A stretch of DNA of 33,175 bases from Pseudonocardia lacus (lineage in GTDB: Bacteria > Actinomycetota > Actinomycetes > Mycobacteriales > Pseudonocardiaceae). How positions within the stretch are numbered: position 1 is the first letter of the stretch; every line of letters starts with the position of its first letter. Location of the stretch: the NCBI RefSeq assembly GCF_018531445.1, contig NZ_JAHDTH010000080.1, positions 1 through 33,175 on the forward strand. Reading direction: 5' to 3'. Below are positions 1 to 7,886 of the stretch, piece after piece. Under the pieces are notes generated by a model. The model searched no databases. It worked only from the letters and a program-made list of their open reading frames with translations, and had not been told where the DNA came from. The position numbers were made by a program, and so were the translations under genes.

Positions 1-1
1 G

Positions 2-406
2 GTGCGCGGAGCGGCACCGGCCCTGCGGCGCCCGCTCGTGCTGCAGCTCAGCGCCCCGGCGACGATCGCGGCCGGTCCGGTGCCGTGGGGGATCGCGCCG
101 TGGATGCCGCCGGACGGTGGCGAGGTCGTCGACGTCGACGCGGCCCGGCCCCGGGCCGCCGAGCTGCTGGCCCGCGCCGCGGACCGCTCGCTGGTGGTCG
201 TCGTGCGCGACGCGCACCGGCACCCGTGGATGGTGGCGCTGATCGAGCAGCTGGTCGCCGAGCGCCCGGACGCGGTCGTCGTGGAGATGGGGCTGCCGAT
301 CTGGCGGCCCGGCCACGCCGGCGCCTACCTCGCCACGCACGGCGCGGCCCGGGCCAACGCGGCGGCCGCGCTGGAGCTGCTGGGGGTCGACGCGCCGGCG
401 GTCTGA
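2..406 (+). CDS. C-terminal part of a glycoside hydrolase family 3 (beta-N-acetylhexosaminidase-like) protein, 5' truncated by the window edge
   Basis: Only the last 134 codons are in the window; the frame is open from the first bases, so the start lies outside. The segment reads like the C-terminal alpha/beta sandwich domain of actinobacterial GH3 proteins. It has a hydrophobic strand (VVVVRDAHRHPW near residues 65-76), then VVVEMGLPIWRP and a final ATHGAARANAAAALELL helix. I recognise that pattern from NagZ-like beta-N-acetylhexosaminidases, which release N-acetylglucosamine from muropeptides or glycans. The catalytic N-terminal barrel is not visible, so activity cannot be judged. The stop TGA overlaps an ATG at 406, but the following gene more likely starts at 505 or 511. 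The family call is by pattern recognition and moderately sure. Confidence 0.62.
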   Translation: MRGAAPALRRPLVLQLSAPATIAAGPVPWGIAPWMPPDGGEVVDVDAARPRAAELLARAADRSLVVVVRDAHRHPWMVALIEQLVAERPDAVVVEMGLPIWRPGHAGAYLATHGAARANAAAALELLGVDAPAV

Positions 407-510
407 TGCCCTCCGGTGCTCGAGGGGCGCCCCGGAGGCGCCGCCGGCCCCCAACCCGCACCGGCTCGGCCGACGCGGCGGGGGCCGGCGGTGGTGTACC
501 AACGGTGCCC

Positions 511-2895
511 ATGCTGACGGAGTTCACCGCGGTCCCGGACTGGCCCGGCACGGCGGGCGTCGACGGCGGTGTCGCCGTCGGCGACCTCACCGGCGACGGC
601 TCCCGCGACCTCGTCGTGTTCGCGATCGACGCGCCGGCCGGACCCAACCCCGGTCTCTACCGGGTCGGGCGCGGCGTCGTCGACGGCGCGGTGACCGGCG
701 GCTGGGGGCCGTGGCAGCGGGTCCCGGACTGGCCGTTCTGGGAGAACGCCGGCGGCGGCATCGCGCTGGCCGACCTCGACGGCAGCGGCGCGCCCGACCT
801 CGTCCTGTTCGCGGTCGACGCGCCGCAGGGGCCGAACGTCGGGCTGGTGCGCGTTGCCCGCGGCCTCGACCGCGACGGCGTGCCCACCGGCGGGTGGGGC
901 CCGTGGCAGACGGTGCCCGACTGGCCCTTCTGGGAGAACCAGGGCGCCGACTGCGCCGTCGCCGACGTGGACGGCGACGGTCGGGCCGAGCTGGTGCTGC
1001 TCATCGCGGACGCCCCGGTCGGGCCCAACATCGGGCTGTACCGCACGGCGGCGCTGGCCGCCGACGGCACGGCGAGCGGGTGGAGCCCGTGGGTCGCGGT
1101 CCCCGACTGGGTCGGCACCGAGAACGCCGGCGTCGGGGTCACCGTCGGCGACATCGACGGCGACGGCACCCCCGAGCTGCTGGTCTGCGTGGTCGACGCC
1201 GCCGAGGGCCGCAACGACGCCCACTACTGCCTCGGGTGGCGGCTCGACGGGCGCGGGCGCCCGGCCGACGGCTGGGGGCCCTGGCGCACGGTGCCCGGCT
1301 GGCGCTTCCACGAGAACCAGGGCTGCGCGGTGACCCTGCTCGACGAGGGCGGCGGTGGCGAGGCGAACCTGCTGGTGCTGGCCGTCGACGACCCGGTCGG
1401 CCCGAACGCCGGCCTGACGCGGGTGGTGCCCGTGGAGACCGATCTGGGCGCCGCCGCGCAGGAGGGCGTCTGGCGGATCCTGGAGACCGACACCCAGGTC
1501 CTGGCCGTGCACGCCGTGCTGCTGCACACCGGCGACGTGCTGCTGTTCGCCGGGTCCGGCAACGACCCGGACGAGGCGGCGGCCCGCCGCTACGGCACCC
1601 GGGTCTGGCACTACCCGACGCCGGAGATGAGCGCCCCGGGCACGCCGGTCGACCTGTTCTGCTGCGGGCACGCCCAGCTGCCCGACGGGCGGGTCCTCGC
1701 GGCGGGGGGCACCGAGCGCTACGACCCGTTCGTCGGGCTGCGCCAGTGCGTGGCCTTCGACCCGCACCGGGGTCCGGAGTCGGCGGCGAGCCCGACCGGC
1801 CGCGCGGGGGAGTGGGTCGTCGCGCCGGAGATGGGCGAGGGCCGCTGGTACCCGACGCTCGTCGCGCTGCCCGACGGCGACGTGCTGGCCGTGTCCGGTC
1901 TGGGCGCCGACGGGTTCCTGAGCCTGGTTCCCGAGCGGCGCGCCGCGGACGGGGACTGGACGGCGCTGCCCCCGTCGCCGCCCTGGCCGATGTACGGGCA
2001 CCTGTTCCTGCTCGCCGACGGCAGGCTGTTCTACAGCGGCGCGCAGTACGGGGCGAACAACGGCCAGCGCCCCGCGGTGTGGGACCCGGTCGCGGGCACG
2101 GTCGTCCGGGTCGACGGCCTGCCCGAGCCCCAGTACCGCAACCAGGCCGCCAGCGTCCTGCTGCCGCCGGCCCAGGACCAGCGGGTGCTGGTCGTCGGCG
2201 GGGGCGGCGCCGACGTCCACGCCGTCGGGACGACCGGGACCGCCGCGGTCGTGGACCTGACCGGGCCGCACCCCACCTACGTGCCGGCGCCGCCGCTGCA
2301 CCACCCGCGGATGCACCTGTGCGCGACCCTGCTGCCCGACCGGACGGTGCTGGTCAACGGCGGGTCGGGGATGGAGGAGAGCCACCACCACGCCTCCCCG
2401 CACGCCGAGATCTACCACCCCCGGACCGGGACGTGGCGCGGCGCCGCCGCCTCCCGGGTCGACCGGCTCTACCACTCGGTCGCGCTGCTGGTGCCCGACG
2501 GCAAGGTCGTCACCGCCGGGTCGAACCCGCAGCGCAAGGAGGAGGAGCTGCGGATCGAGGTGTTCTGGCCGCCCTACCTGTTCGCCGGGCCGCGCCCGAC
2601 GGTCGAGCCGGAGGCGACGGACCTGCACTACGGCGCCACCGTGGCGGCGCGCGTCGCGGACCCGGCCGGGCTGCGGGAGGCCAGCCTGCTGCGCCCGGGA
2701 GCGACCACCCACTCGTGCGACGTCGAGCAGCGCCTGGTCGACCTGCCCCTGCGCCCGACCGGCCCCACCACCGTCGAGCTGGCGATCCCGGACGCGCCCG
2801 CGCTGGCCCCGCCCGGCTGGTACCAGCTGGTGGTCGTCAGCACGGCCGGCGTGCCCTCCGAGGGCGTGTGGGTCCAGCTGTCCCGGGCGACCTGA
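511..2895 (+). CDS. Galactose oxidase/glyoxal oxidase-like copper radical protein with N-terminal VCBS/FG-GAP repeats
   Basis: 794 residues from ATG 511; GTG 505 is an equally possible start two codons upstream. Residues about 8-310 hold five repeats of roughly 62 residues with GPW-x2-VPDW-x-FWEN, an Asp-rich DxDGDG loop and DAPxGPNxGLYR, typical of VCBS/FG-GAP beta-propeller blades. Residues about 320-690 are a Kelch-type galactose oxidase propeller, followed by a DUF1929-like Ig domain. The copper radical residues align: Cys384 in FCCGH (thioether partner), Tyr447 in RWYPT, Tyr654-His655 in LYHS and His734 in THSCD. These would oxidise a primary alcohol or aldehyde to aldehyde or acid plus hydrogen peroxide, using Cys-Tyr/Cu(II). 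Known family members are secreted, but neither start gives a signal peptide. The substrate cannot be inferred. Confidence 0.85.
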   Translation: MLTEFTAVPDWPGTAGVDGGVAVGDLTGDGSRDLVVFAIDAPAGPNPGLYRVGRGVVDGAVTGGWGPWQRVPDWPFWENAGGGIALADLDGSGAPDLVLFAVDAPQGPNVGLVRVARGLDRDGVPTGGWGPWQTVPDWPFWENQGADCAVADVDGDGRAELVLLIADAPVGPNIGLYRTAALAADGTASGWSPWVAVPDWVGTENAGVGVTVGDIDGDGTPELLVCVVDAAEGRNDAHYCLGWRLDGRGRPADGWGPWRTVPGWRFHENQGCAVTLLDEGGGGEANLLVLAVDDPVGPNAGLTRVVPVETDLGAAAQEGVWRILETDTQVLAVHAVLLHTGDVLLFAGSGNDPDEAAARRYGTRVWHYPTPEMSAPGTPVDLFCCGHAQLPDGRVLAAGGTERYDPFVGLRQCVAFDPHRGPESAASPTGRAGEWVVAPEMGEGRWYPTLVALPDGDVLAVSGLGADGFLSLVPERRAADGDWTALPPSPPWPMYGHLFLLADGRLFYSGAQYGANNGQRPAVWDPVAGTVVRVDGLPEPQYRNQAASVLLPPAQDQRVLVVGGGGADVHAVGTTGTAAVVDLTGPHPTYVPAPPLHHPRMHLCATLLPDRTVLVNGGSGMEESHHHASPHAEIYHPRTGTWRGAAASRVDRLYHSVALLVPDGKVVTAGSNPQRKEEELRIEVFWPPYLFAGPRPTVEPEATDLHYGATVAARVADPAGLREASLLRPGATTHSCDVEQRLVDLPLRPTGPTTVELAIPDAPALAPPGWYQLVVVSTAGVPSEGVWVQLSRAT

Positions 2896-2972
2896 CCTCC
2901 CGGACAGGGCGCGCGGGACCGCGCGACCACTCGTCTCGATCTCCCCCCCGTCGACCACTCCAGATGCGGCCC

Positions 2973-2989
2973 CGACTCATCTAGAGTCG
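2973..2989. promoter_or_regulatory. Short inverted repeat between the oxidase and BVMO genes
   Basis: CGACTC-ATCTA-GAGTCG is a perfect 6-bp inverted repeat with a 5-nt centre. It lies 78 nt after the oxidase stop and about 100 nt before the BVMO start. It has no T-tract, so an operator is as likely as a terminator. It sits in an otherwise featureless 195-nt gap. Confidence 0.35.
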
Positions 2990-3090
2990 CCTCAGTACGG
3001 CTGATCCACCCATCGGAGCCGGTGGCCCGCACGTCGGACCACCCCCGATGGAGAACGCCGCAAAGCCGCGGTCGGAGAAGAGGAGCAGGA

Positions 3091-5682
3091 ATGGCCGAAA
3101 CGAACGGGGCGCCGACCCAGCCCGACGTCGACGTCGTCGTCGTCGGAGCCGGTTTTGCCGGGCTCTACATGCTGCACAAGCTGCGGGGACTGGGCTTCAC
3201 GGCGACCGTGCTCGAAGCAGCCGACGACGTCGGCGGCACCTGGTACTGGAACCGCTACCCCGGCGCCCGCTGCGACATCCCCACCACCGACTACACCTTC
3301 GGGTTCGACCCCGAGCTGGAAGCCGAGTGGACCTGGTCGGAGAAGTACGCCACCCAGCCGGAGATCCTGCGCTACCTGCAGTTCGTGGCCGAGCGCTACG
3401 ACCTGCGCCGCGACATCCGGTTCCGCACCCGGGCCACCGAGGCCACGTGGGACGAGTCCAGCAAGCTGTGGCGCATCGGCACCGACCCCGGTCCGGGGGT
3501 GACCGCGCGGTACTACGTGATGGCCACCGGCTGCCTGTCGGTGCCCAAGGAGGTCGACATCGCCGGCGCCGACCGGTTCCGCGGCGAGGTGTACTTCACC
3601 AGCCGCTGGCCGCACGAGGGCGTCGACTTCACCGGCAAGCGCGTCGGCGTCATCGGAACCGGGTCCTCCGGCATCCAGTCGATCCCGCTGATCGCCGCGC
3701 AGGCCTCCGAGCTGACCGTCTTCCAGCGCACCCCGAACTTCTCGATCCCCGCGCACAACGGCCCGGCGCCGCAGAGCAGCCTCGCCGAGCTCGCCGCCGA
3801 CCGCGCCGGCTACCGCGACCGGGCGAAGTGGTCGCGGATCGGCGTGCCGCGCGAGCCCGCCGTCGAGACGGCCGCCCAGCTGACCCCCGAGGAGCGCAAG
3901 GCCCGGTTCGACGCGGCCGTCGCGGAGGGCACCCTGGGCGGCATCCTGGCCAGCCTGTGGGCCGACCTGGGCACCAACCCCGAGGCCAACAACCTGCTGC
4001 GCGACCTGCTGCACGACCGGATCCGCTCGATCGTGCGCGACCCGGAGACCGCCGAGGCGCTCTGCCCGACCGACCACTACTTCGGCACCAAGCGGCCCTG
4101 CCTCGACACCGGCTACTACGAGACGTTCAACGAGCCGCACGTCAAGCTGGTCAACCTGCGCAAGGAACCGATCACCACGGTCACCGAGACCGGGATCGAG
4201 ACCGCGGAGCGCTCGTTCGAGTTCGACGCGATCGTCTACGCCACCGGCTTCGACGCGATGACCGGCGCCATCGTCGGCGTCGACATCACCGGCAAGGGCG
4301 GGCGGACCCTCAAGGAGAAGTGGGACGACGGCCCGCACACCTACCTCGGCCTGCTGAGCGTCGGGTTCCCGAACCTGTTCATGGTCACCGGCCCGCAGAG
4401 CCCCTCGGTGCTGTCGAACATGGCGGTCTCCATCGAGCAGCACGTCGAGTGGATCGCCGGCTGCCTGACCGACATGCGCGAGGGCGGCTACACCACGATC
4501 GAGCCGACGCAGACCGCCGAGGAGGGCTGGGAGCGCCACAACGGCGACTGCGCCGCGATCACCCTGCACCCCACGGCCAACTCCTGGTACATGGGCGCGA
4601 ACGTGCCCGACAAGCCGCGGGTGTTCCTGGCCTACATCGGCGGCGTCGACGCCTACCGGGCGGTCTCCGACGAGGTCCGAGAGAAGCGCTACCTGGGCTT
4701 CCGGCTGGAGGGCCCGGGCGGGGTGCAGGAGAACGACGGCGTCGTCCGGCGCGTGCAGCCCGATGTGGCGATGGTGCTGGACATGATGGCCTCGCTCGAC
4801 CTGCCGCCGCTGGAGTCGATGTCACCGGCGGAGGCCCGCGCCTTCATGGACGCGACCAACGCCGACCGCCCGACCGGGCCCGAGGTCGGCGAGATCGTCG
4901 ACGGGGTGCTGCCCGGGCCCGCCGGGGACCTGGCCTACCGGCTCTACCGGCCCGACACCCCCGGCCCGCACCCGCTGGTCGTGTACTACCACGGCGGCGG
5001 CTGGGTGCTCGGCAGCGCCGACTCCGACGACCCGCTGTGCCGCGACCTGTGCGCGCGCAGCGGCGCGGCGATCATCTCGGTGGACTACCGCCACGGCCCG
5101 GAGGCGCGGTTCCCGGCGTCCCACGACGACGCCTGGGCGGCGCTGCGGTGGGTGGGGGACCACGTCACCGAGCTGGGCGGCATCCCCGGCCAGCTCGCCG
5201 TGGCCGGCTGGTCGGCCGGCGGCAACCTGGCCGCGGTCGTCGCCCAGCAGGCCCGCGACGCCGGCGGCCCGGAGCTCGTCGGCCAGCTGCTGCTCACCCC
5301 GGTGACCGACAGCGACATGTCGCGGCCCTCGTACACCGAGAACGGCGAGGGCTACGTGCTGACGAAGCCGCTGATGGAGTGGTTCTTCGACCACTACGTC
5401 GACCCGGCCGACCGCAAGGACCCGCGCATGGCCCCGCTGCACGCGGACCTGGCGAACCTGCCGCCCGCGGTGATCATCACCGGGGAGTTCGACCCGCTGC
5501 GCGACGAGGGCAACGCCTACGCCGAGGCGCTGGAGCGGGCCGGCAACCAGGTGCGGCTGATCCCGGCGCGCGGGCACACGCACACGTCGATGACGATGGT
5601 CGACGTGGTGCTGTCCGGTGCGCCGTACCGGGAACAGATGGCCGAGGCGATCGCCGGGTTCTTCGCCCGCGTGCCGGCCTGA
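3091..5682 (+). CDS. Fusion protein: type I Baeyer-Villiger monooxygenase plus HSL-family alpha/beta-hydrolase (esterase)
   Basis: 863 residues from ATG 3091, preceded by AGGAG. Residues 1 to about 545 are a flavin monooxygenase: FAD Rossmann motif GAGFAG at 19-24, [15 protein letters not shown] at 48-62, NADPH-binding GTGSSGIQ, and the KRP active-site arginine region. The BVMO fingerprint at 163-174 reads [12 protein letters not shown], so the normal His of FxGxxxHxxxW is Phe169. From about residue 560 a hormone-sensitive-lipase-type hydrolase begins with a linker typical of that family's N-terminus ([15 protein letters not shown]). It has oxyanion HGGG at 634-637, nucleophile Ser708 in GWSAG, Asp801 in GEFDPLRD and His829. 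The inferred job is oxidation of a ketone to an ester with O2 and NADPH, followed by hydrolysis to acid plus alcohol. Both modules are full length and in one uninterrupted frame. Substrate unknown. Confidence 0.9.
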   Translation: MAETNGAPTQPDVDVVVVGAGFAGLYMLHKLRGLGFTATVLEAADDVGGTWYWNRYPGARCDIPTTDYTFGFDPELEAEWTWSEKYATQPEILRYLQFVAERYDLRRDIRFRTRATEATWDESSKLWRIGTDPGPGVTARYYVMATGCLSVPKEVDIAGADRFRGEVYFTSRWPHEGVDFTGKRVGVIGTGSSGIQSIPLIAAQASELTVFQRTPNFSIPAHNGPAPQSSLAELAADRAGYRDRAKWSRIGVPREPAVETAAQLTPEERKARFDAAVAEGTLGGILASLWADLGTNPEANNLLRDLLHDRIRSIVRDPETAEALCPTDHYFGTKRPCLDTGYYETFNEPHVKLVNLRKEPITTVTETGIETAERSFEFDAIVYATGFDAMTGAIVGVDITGKGGRTLKEKWDDGPHTYLGLLSVGFPNLFMVTGPQSPSVLSNMAVSIEQHVEWIAGCLTDMREGGYTTIEPTQTAEEGWERHNGDCAAITLHPTANSWYMGANVPDKPRVFLAYIGGVDAYRAVSDEVREKRYLGFRLEGPGGVQENDGVVRRVQPDVAMVLDMMASLDLPPLESMSPAEARAFMDATNADRPTGPEVGEIVDGVLPGPAGDLAYRLYRPDTPGPHPLVVYYHGGGWVLGSADSDDPLCRDLCARSGAAIISVDYRHGPEARFPASHDDAWAALRWVGDHVTELGGIPGQLAVAGWSAGGNLAAVVAQQARDAGGPELVGQLLLTPVTDSDMSRPSYTENGEGYVLTKPLMEWFFDHYVDPADRKDPRMAPLHADLANLPPAVIITGEFDPLRDEGNAYAEALERAGNQVRLIPARGHTHTSMTMVDVVLSGAPYREQMAEAIAGFFARVPA

Positions 5683-5690
5683 CCGCGGCA

Positions 5691-5722
5691 CCGGGCGGCG
5701 GGGCCCCGGCCCCGCCGCCCGG
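5691..5722. terminator. GC-rich hairpin, probable bidirectional terminator
   Basis: A perfect 15-bp inverted repeat (arms 5691-5705 and 5708-5722) starts 8 nt after the BVMO-esterase stop. The convergent repeat-protein gene ends at 5784, so it could serve both strands. It lacks a T-run, as is common in high-GC actinomycetes. Confidence 0.6.
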
Positions 5723-5783
5723 GTCGTCGGTCCTTCCCGTGGTCGAACCGGCGGCGCGCTGATGGTCATTCGTCCCGGAGGCG

Positions 5784-6101
5784 TCAGGTCGCGAGCTCGA
5801 TGAGCACGTCGGCGGCGTCGGTGTTCCCGGCTGCGGCCAGGCGGCGGAGCTCGTCGACGTCGCCGCGTTCGGCGGCCAGCTCGACGAGCTCGTCGGCGGC
5901 GTCGGTGCTGCCGCGCTCGGCCAGGCGGCGGAGCTCGTCGAGGTCGCCACGTTCGGTGGCGAGTTCGACGAGCAGGTCGGTGGCGTCGGTGTTCCCGGCT
6001 GCGGCCAGGCGGCGGAGCTCGTCGGTGTCGCCCTGCTCCGCAGCGAGTTCGACCACCTCGTCGGCGTCCGTGCAGCTGTTCTGCTGGTGATGCGGTTCCA
6101 T
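5784..6101 (-). CDS. Small protein made of 28-residue tandem repeats
   Basis: 105 residues from ATG 6101, preceded by GAGGGG about 5 nt upstream. After a short N-terminus rich in His and Gln (MEPHHQQNSC), almost the whole chain is a repeat of period 28. Its pattern is AxxLxELAxERGDxDELRRLAxxGxTD, with three full units and a partial fourth. Each unit predicts as two short amphipathic helices, so a helical-repeat scaffold (TPR, ankyrin or LRV-like) is plausible. I have seen similar uncharacterised repeat proteins in actinomycetes but can assign no function. It is soluble, very acidic and has no signal peptide. A longer in-frame start 23 codons upstream is possible but gives a Cys-rich segment without a good binding site. 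It is divergent from the DenD-like gene. Confidence 0.7.
   Translation of the reverse strand: MEPHHQQNSCTDADEVVELAAEQGDTDELRRLAAAGNTDATDLLVELATERGDLDELRRLAERGSTDAADELVELAAERGDVDELRRLAAAGNTDAADVLIELAT
5788..6063. repeat. 84-bp tandem coding repeat
   Basis: DNA behind the 28-residue protein repeat, with a period of 84 bp. The blocks beginning near 5812 and 5980 are almost identical and exactly 168 bp (two units) apart, while the unit between them differs more. This alternating similarity suggests duplication of a two-unit block or gene conversion. The repeat is in frame, so copy-number change would alter only protein length. Confidence 0.75.
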
Positions 6102-6151
6102 GTCAACCCCTCGGGCAGCGGCGTCGAGCGTGGTTCTGACGTGCGGCGAGG

Positions 6152-6157
6152 AGCATA
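6152..6157 (-). promoter_or_regulatory. Possible -10 box for the 28-residue-repeat gene
   Basis: On the minus strand the hexamer is TATGCT, in an unusually AT-rich stretch (6150-6180) of repeated CATA/CACA steps inside the 227-nt divergent gap. It lies about 50 nt upstream of the ATG at 6101. No convincing -35 was found, so this is a weak call. Confidence 0.3.
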
Positions 6158-6328
6158 CGCATACATGCACACATACGTCCCGTCGACGAGCTCTTCCCGC
6201 TCGGTTTCGGGGATCGAGGGCGCACCGGGTCCTGATCGGGCCGCAGGAGGTGCGAGGAGAGGAGGATTCCGTCGGGCGCAGCCGTCGTAGGGTCGGCGGG
6301 ACCTGGCGACGAGTGTGCGGGAGGCGGC

Positions 6329-7318
6329 ATGGGCATCCGGGTGGTCGTCACCGGGGGCGCGGGGTTCCTGGGTGCGCTGCTGGCGCGCGAGCTGCTGGCC
6401 GGCCCGCTCGCCGTGGGCGGCGCGGAGCCGGCCGACGTCGACGAGGTGGTGCTGGTCGACGTCGTCGAGCCGCCGGCCGACGTCACCGCCGACGCCCGCG
6501 CCCGCGCCGTCGTGGGCGACCTGGCCACCGCGCTCGACGGGCTGGCCGACGCCGACGCGGTGTTCCACCTGGCCGGTGTGGTCAGCGGGGCCGCCGAGGC
6601 CGACTTCGACCTCGGCATGCGCACCAACCTCGACGGCACCCGCGCGGTGCTGGAGTGGGCCCGGGCCCACCGGGTCCCGCCGGTGCTGGTGTTCACCAGC
6701 TCGCTGGCCGTGTTCGGCAGCGACCCGGCGATCGGCCCGATCGGCGACGTCGACGACGACACCCTGCCGCGGCCGCAGTCCAGCTACGGCGTGCAGAAGT
6801 TCATCGGCGAGCAGTTGGTCGCCGACTACACCCGCAAGGGCTTCGTGCGCGGGCGCTCGGTGCGGTTGATGACGGTGTCGGTGCGCCCCGGAAAGCCGAA
6901 CGCCGCGGCGTCGGGCTTCCTGTCCGGGATGGTGCGCGAGCCGCTGGCGGGTCAGCGCGCGGCCTGCCCGGTGCCCGCCGACACCCCGGTGGCGCTGTCC
7001 TCGCCGCGCCGGTCGCTGGAGGGGATCCTGCGCGCCGCCGCGGTCGACGACGCGACGTGGGGGAGCCGCACCGCGGTCAACCTGCCCGCGCTGAGCACCA
7101 CGCCGGCCGAGATGGCCGCGGCGCTGGAGCGGGTGGCCGGCCCCGAGGTCGCCGCGCTGATCGACTGGACCGACGACCCGGCGGTGGCCCGGATCGTGCG
7201 CAGCTGGCCGGCGCGTTTCCGCACCGACCGCGCGCGGCGACTCGGGCTGGAGCCGGAGCGCTCCTTCGACGACATCGTGCGCGCCTACCTCGCCGACAAC
7301 CCGCCGGCCGCCGGCTGA
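6329..7318 (+). CDS. denD: NAD-dependent sugar-acid dehydrogenase, D-erythronate dehydrogenase (DenD)-like extended SDR
   Basis: 329 residues from ATG 6329, with GGGAGG about 5 nt upstream. Extended short-chain dehydrogenase/epimerase fold: TGGAGFLG at 8-15 binds NAD, FTSSLAVFG carries the catalytic Ser, and YGVQK at 153-157 supplies Tyr and Lys. The stretches VRPGKPNAAASGFLSGMV, REPLAG and the SPRR segment near the C-terminus are what I associate with DenD. That enzyme oxidises D-erythronate to 2-oxo-tetronate in four-carbon sugar-acid catabolism. The usual partners (kinase OtnK, isomerase, aldolase) are not in this window, so the exact substrate is uncertain. Extended-SDR membership is sure; DenD is probable. 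It stands alone, divergent from the repeat-protein gene. Confidence 0.8.
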   Translation: MGIRVVVTGGAGFLGALLARELLAGPLAVGGAEPADVDEVVLVDVVEPPADVTADARARAVVGDLATALDGLADADAVFHLAGVVSGAAEADFDLGMRTNLDGTRAVLEWARAHRVPPVLVFTSSLAVFGSDPAIGPIGDVDDDTLPRPQSSYGVQKFIGEQLVADYTRKGFVRGRSVRLMTVSVRPGKPNAAASGFLSGMVREPLAGQRAACPVPADTPVALSSPRRSLEGILRAAAVDDATWGSRTAVNLPALSTTPAEMAAALERVAGPEVAALIDWTDDPAVARIVRSWPARFRTDRARRLGLEPERSFDDIVRAYLADNPPAAG

Positions 7319-7323
7319 CCCGG

Positions 7324-7355
7324 CCTTCAGCGGACCTTCAGCGGACCTTCAGCGC
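7324..7355. promoter_or_regulatory. Three tandem 11-bp direct repeats, response-regulator-type binding array
   Basis: CCTTCAGCGGA occurs twice in tandem and a third copy diverges only in its last two bases. The period is exactly 11 bp, one helical turn. The core CTTCAGC-N4 resembles OmpR/PhoB-family direct-repeat sites such as the actinomycete PHO box (GTTCACC-N4). It ends 62 nt before the ATG of the unknown 136-residue gene. Confidence 0.55.
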
Positions 7356-7417
7356 GGCCCTGCAGAGTCCCGGTCACCGGACGCACCCCGCGCCGGACCG
7401 ACGAGAAGGACAGGGAA

Positions 7418-7828
7418 ATGCAGCACACGGACGCTCTGCGGACCACCGCCTGGCTGATCATGGGCTCGACCGGGAGCACCCCGGGCGTCCTGGAGCTGGT
7501 CGACGGGCGGGTGCGGTTCACCGCCGCCGGCCGCGGCGCGCTCACCGGCGGCCAGCTCACCGAGCTCGAGCGCCGGAGCGGGCGGGTCGGGCTGGTCGCC
7601 CAGCTCGACCGGGGCAGCTCCGTCACGGTGTTCGACGCGCCCCGGCAGGCCGTGACCGAGGTGAAGTTCCCCTGGTACTACTTCGGCGGCGGGATGAAGC
7701 TGACGGTCGAGAAGGCCCCCTACCGGTTCTCCTTCCTGCAGCCGCAGAACACCCAGGAGTGGCCCGGCATCGACGGCATCCCGGGTGGGCGCGCCGCCGG
7801 GAAGCTGTGGCGGGCCGCGCTCGGCTGA
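7418..7828 (+). CDS. Conserved-looking hypothetical protein, 136 residues
   Basis: Starts at ATG 7418 with an AAGGACAGGGA ribosome binding region. No family recognised with confidence. The sequence reads as mostly beta-structure: strands around GVLELVDGRVRFTA (residues 23-36), then SVTVFDAPRQAVTEVKFPWYYFGGGMKLTV (about 67-96), and a C-terminus rich in aromatic residues and Gly. The layout of short strands around VFDAP and KFPWYYFGGG recalls PH-like or GRAM-like small domains, but that is only an impression. No signal peptide or membrane segment. The codon usage is typical of its neighbours, so it is very likely a real gene. It is the first gene behind the 11-bp repeat array at 7324-7355, which may control it. 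A MOSC gene follows 58 nt later on the same strand. Confidence 0.75.
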   Translation: MQHTDALRTTAWLIMGSTGSTPGVLELVDGRVRFTAAGRGALTGGQLTELERRSGRVGLVAQLDRGSSVTVFDAPRQAVTEVKFPWYYFGGGMKLTVEKAPYRFSFLQPQNTQEWPGIDGIPGGRAAGKLWRAALG

Positions 7829-7886
7829 CCGGGGCCCGGGCGTTCGACCCGCGACAAGAGTGCCGCGGCCGGGTAGACACAGGGGC

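Noticed and set aside
406..510. ATG at 406 as start of the copper oxidase, overlapping the previous stop
   Set aside because: It adds 35 Arg/Pro/Gly-rich residues with no hydrophobic core, so it is not a Tat or Sec signal. The repeat domain begins right after 511.
5788..6063. Regular 84-bp repeat considered as CRISPR
   Set aside because: The repeat is continuous without spacers and codes for a 28-residue protein repeat.
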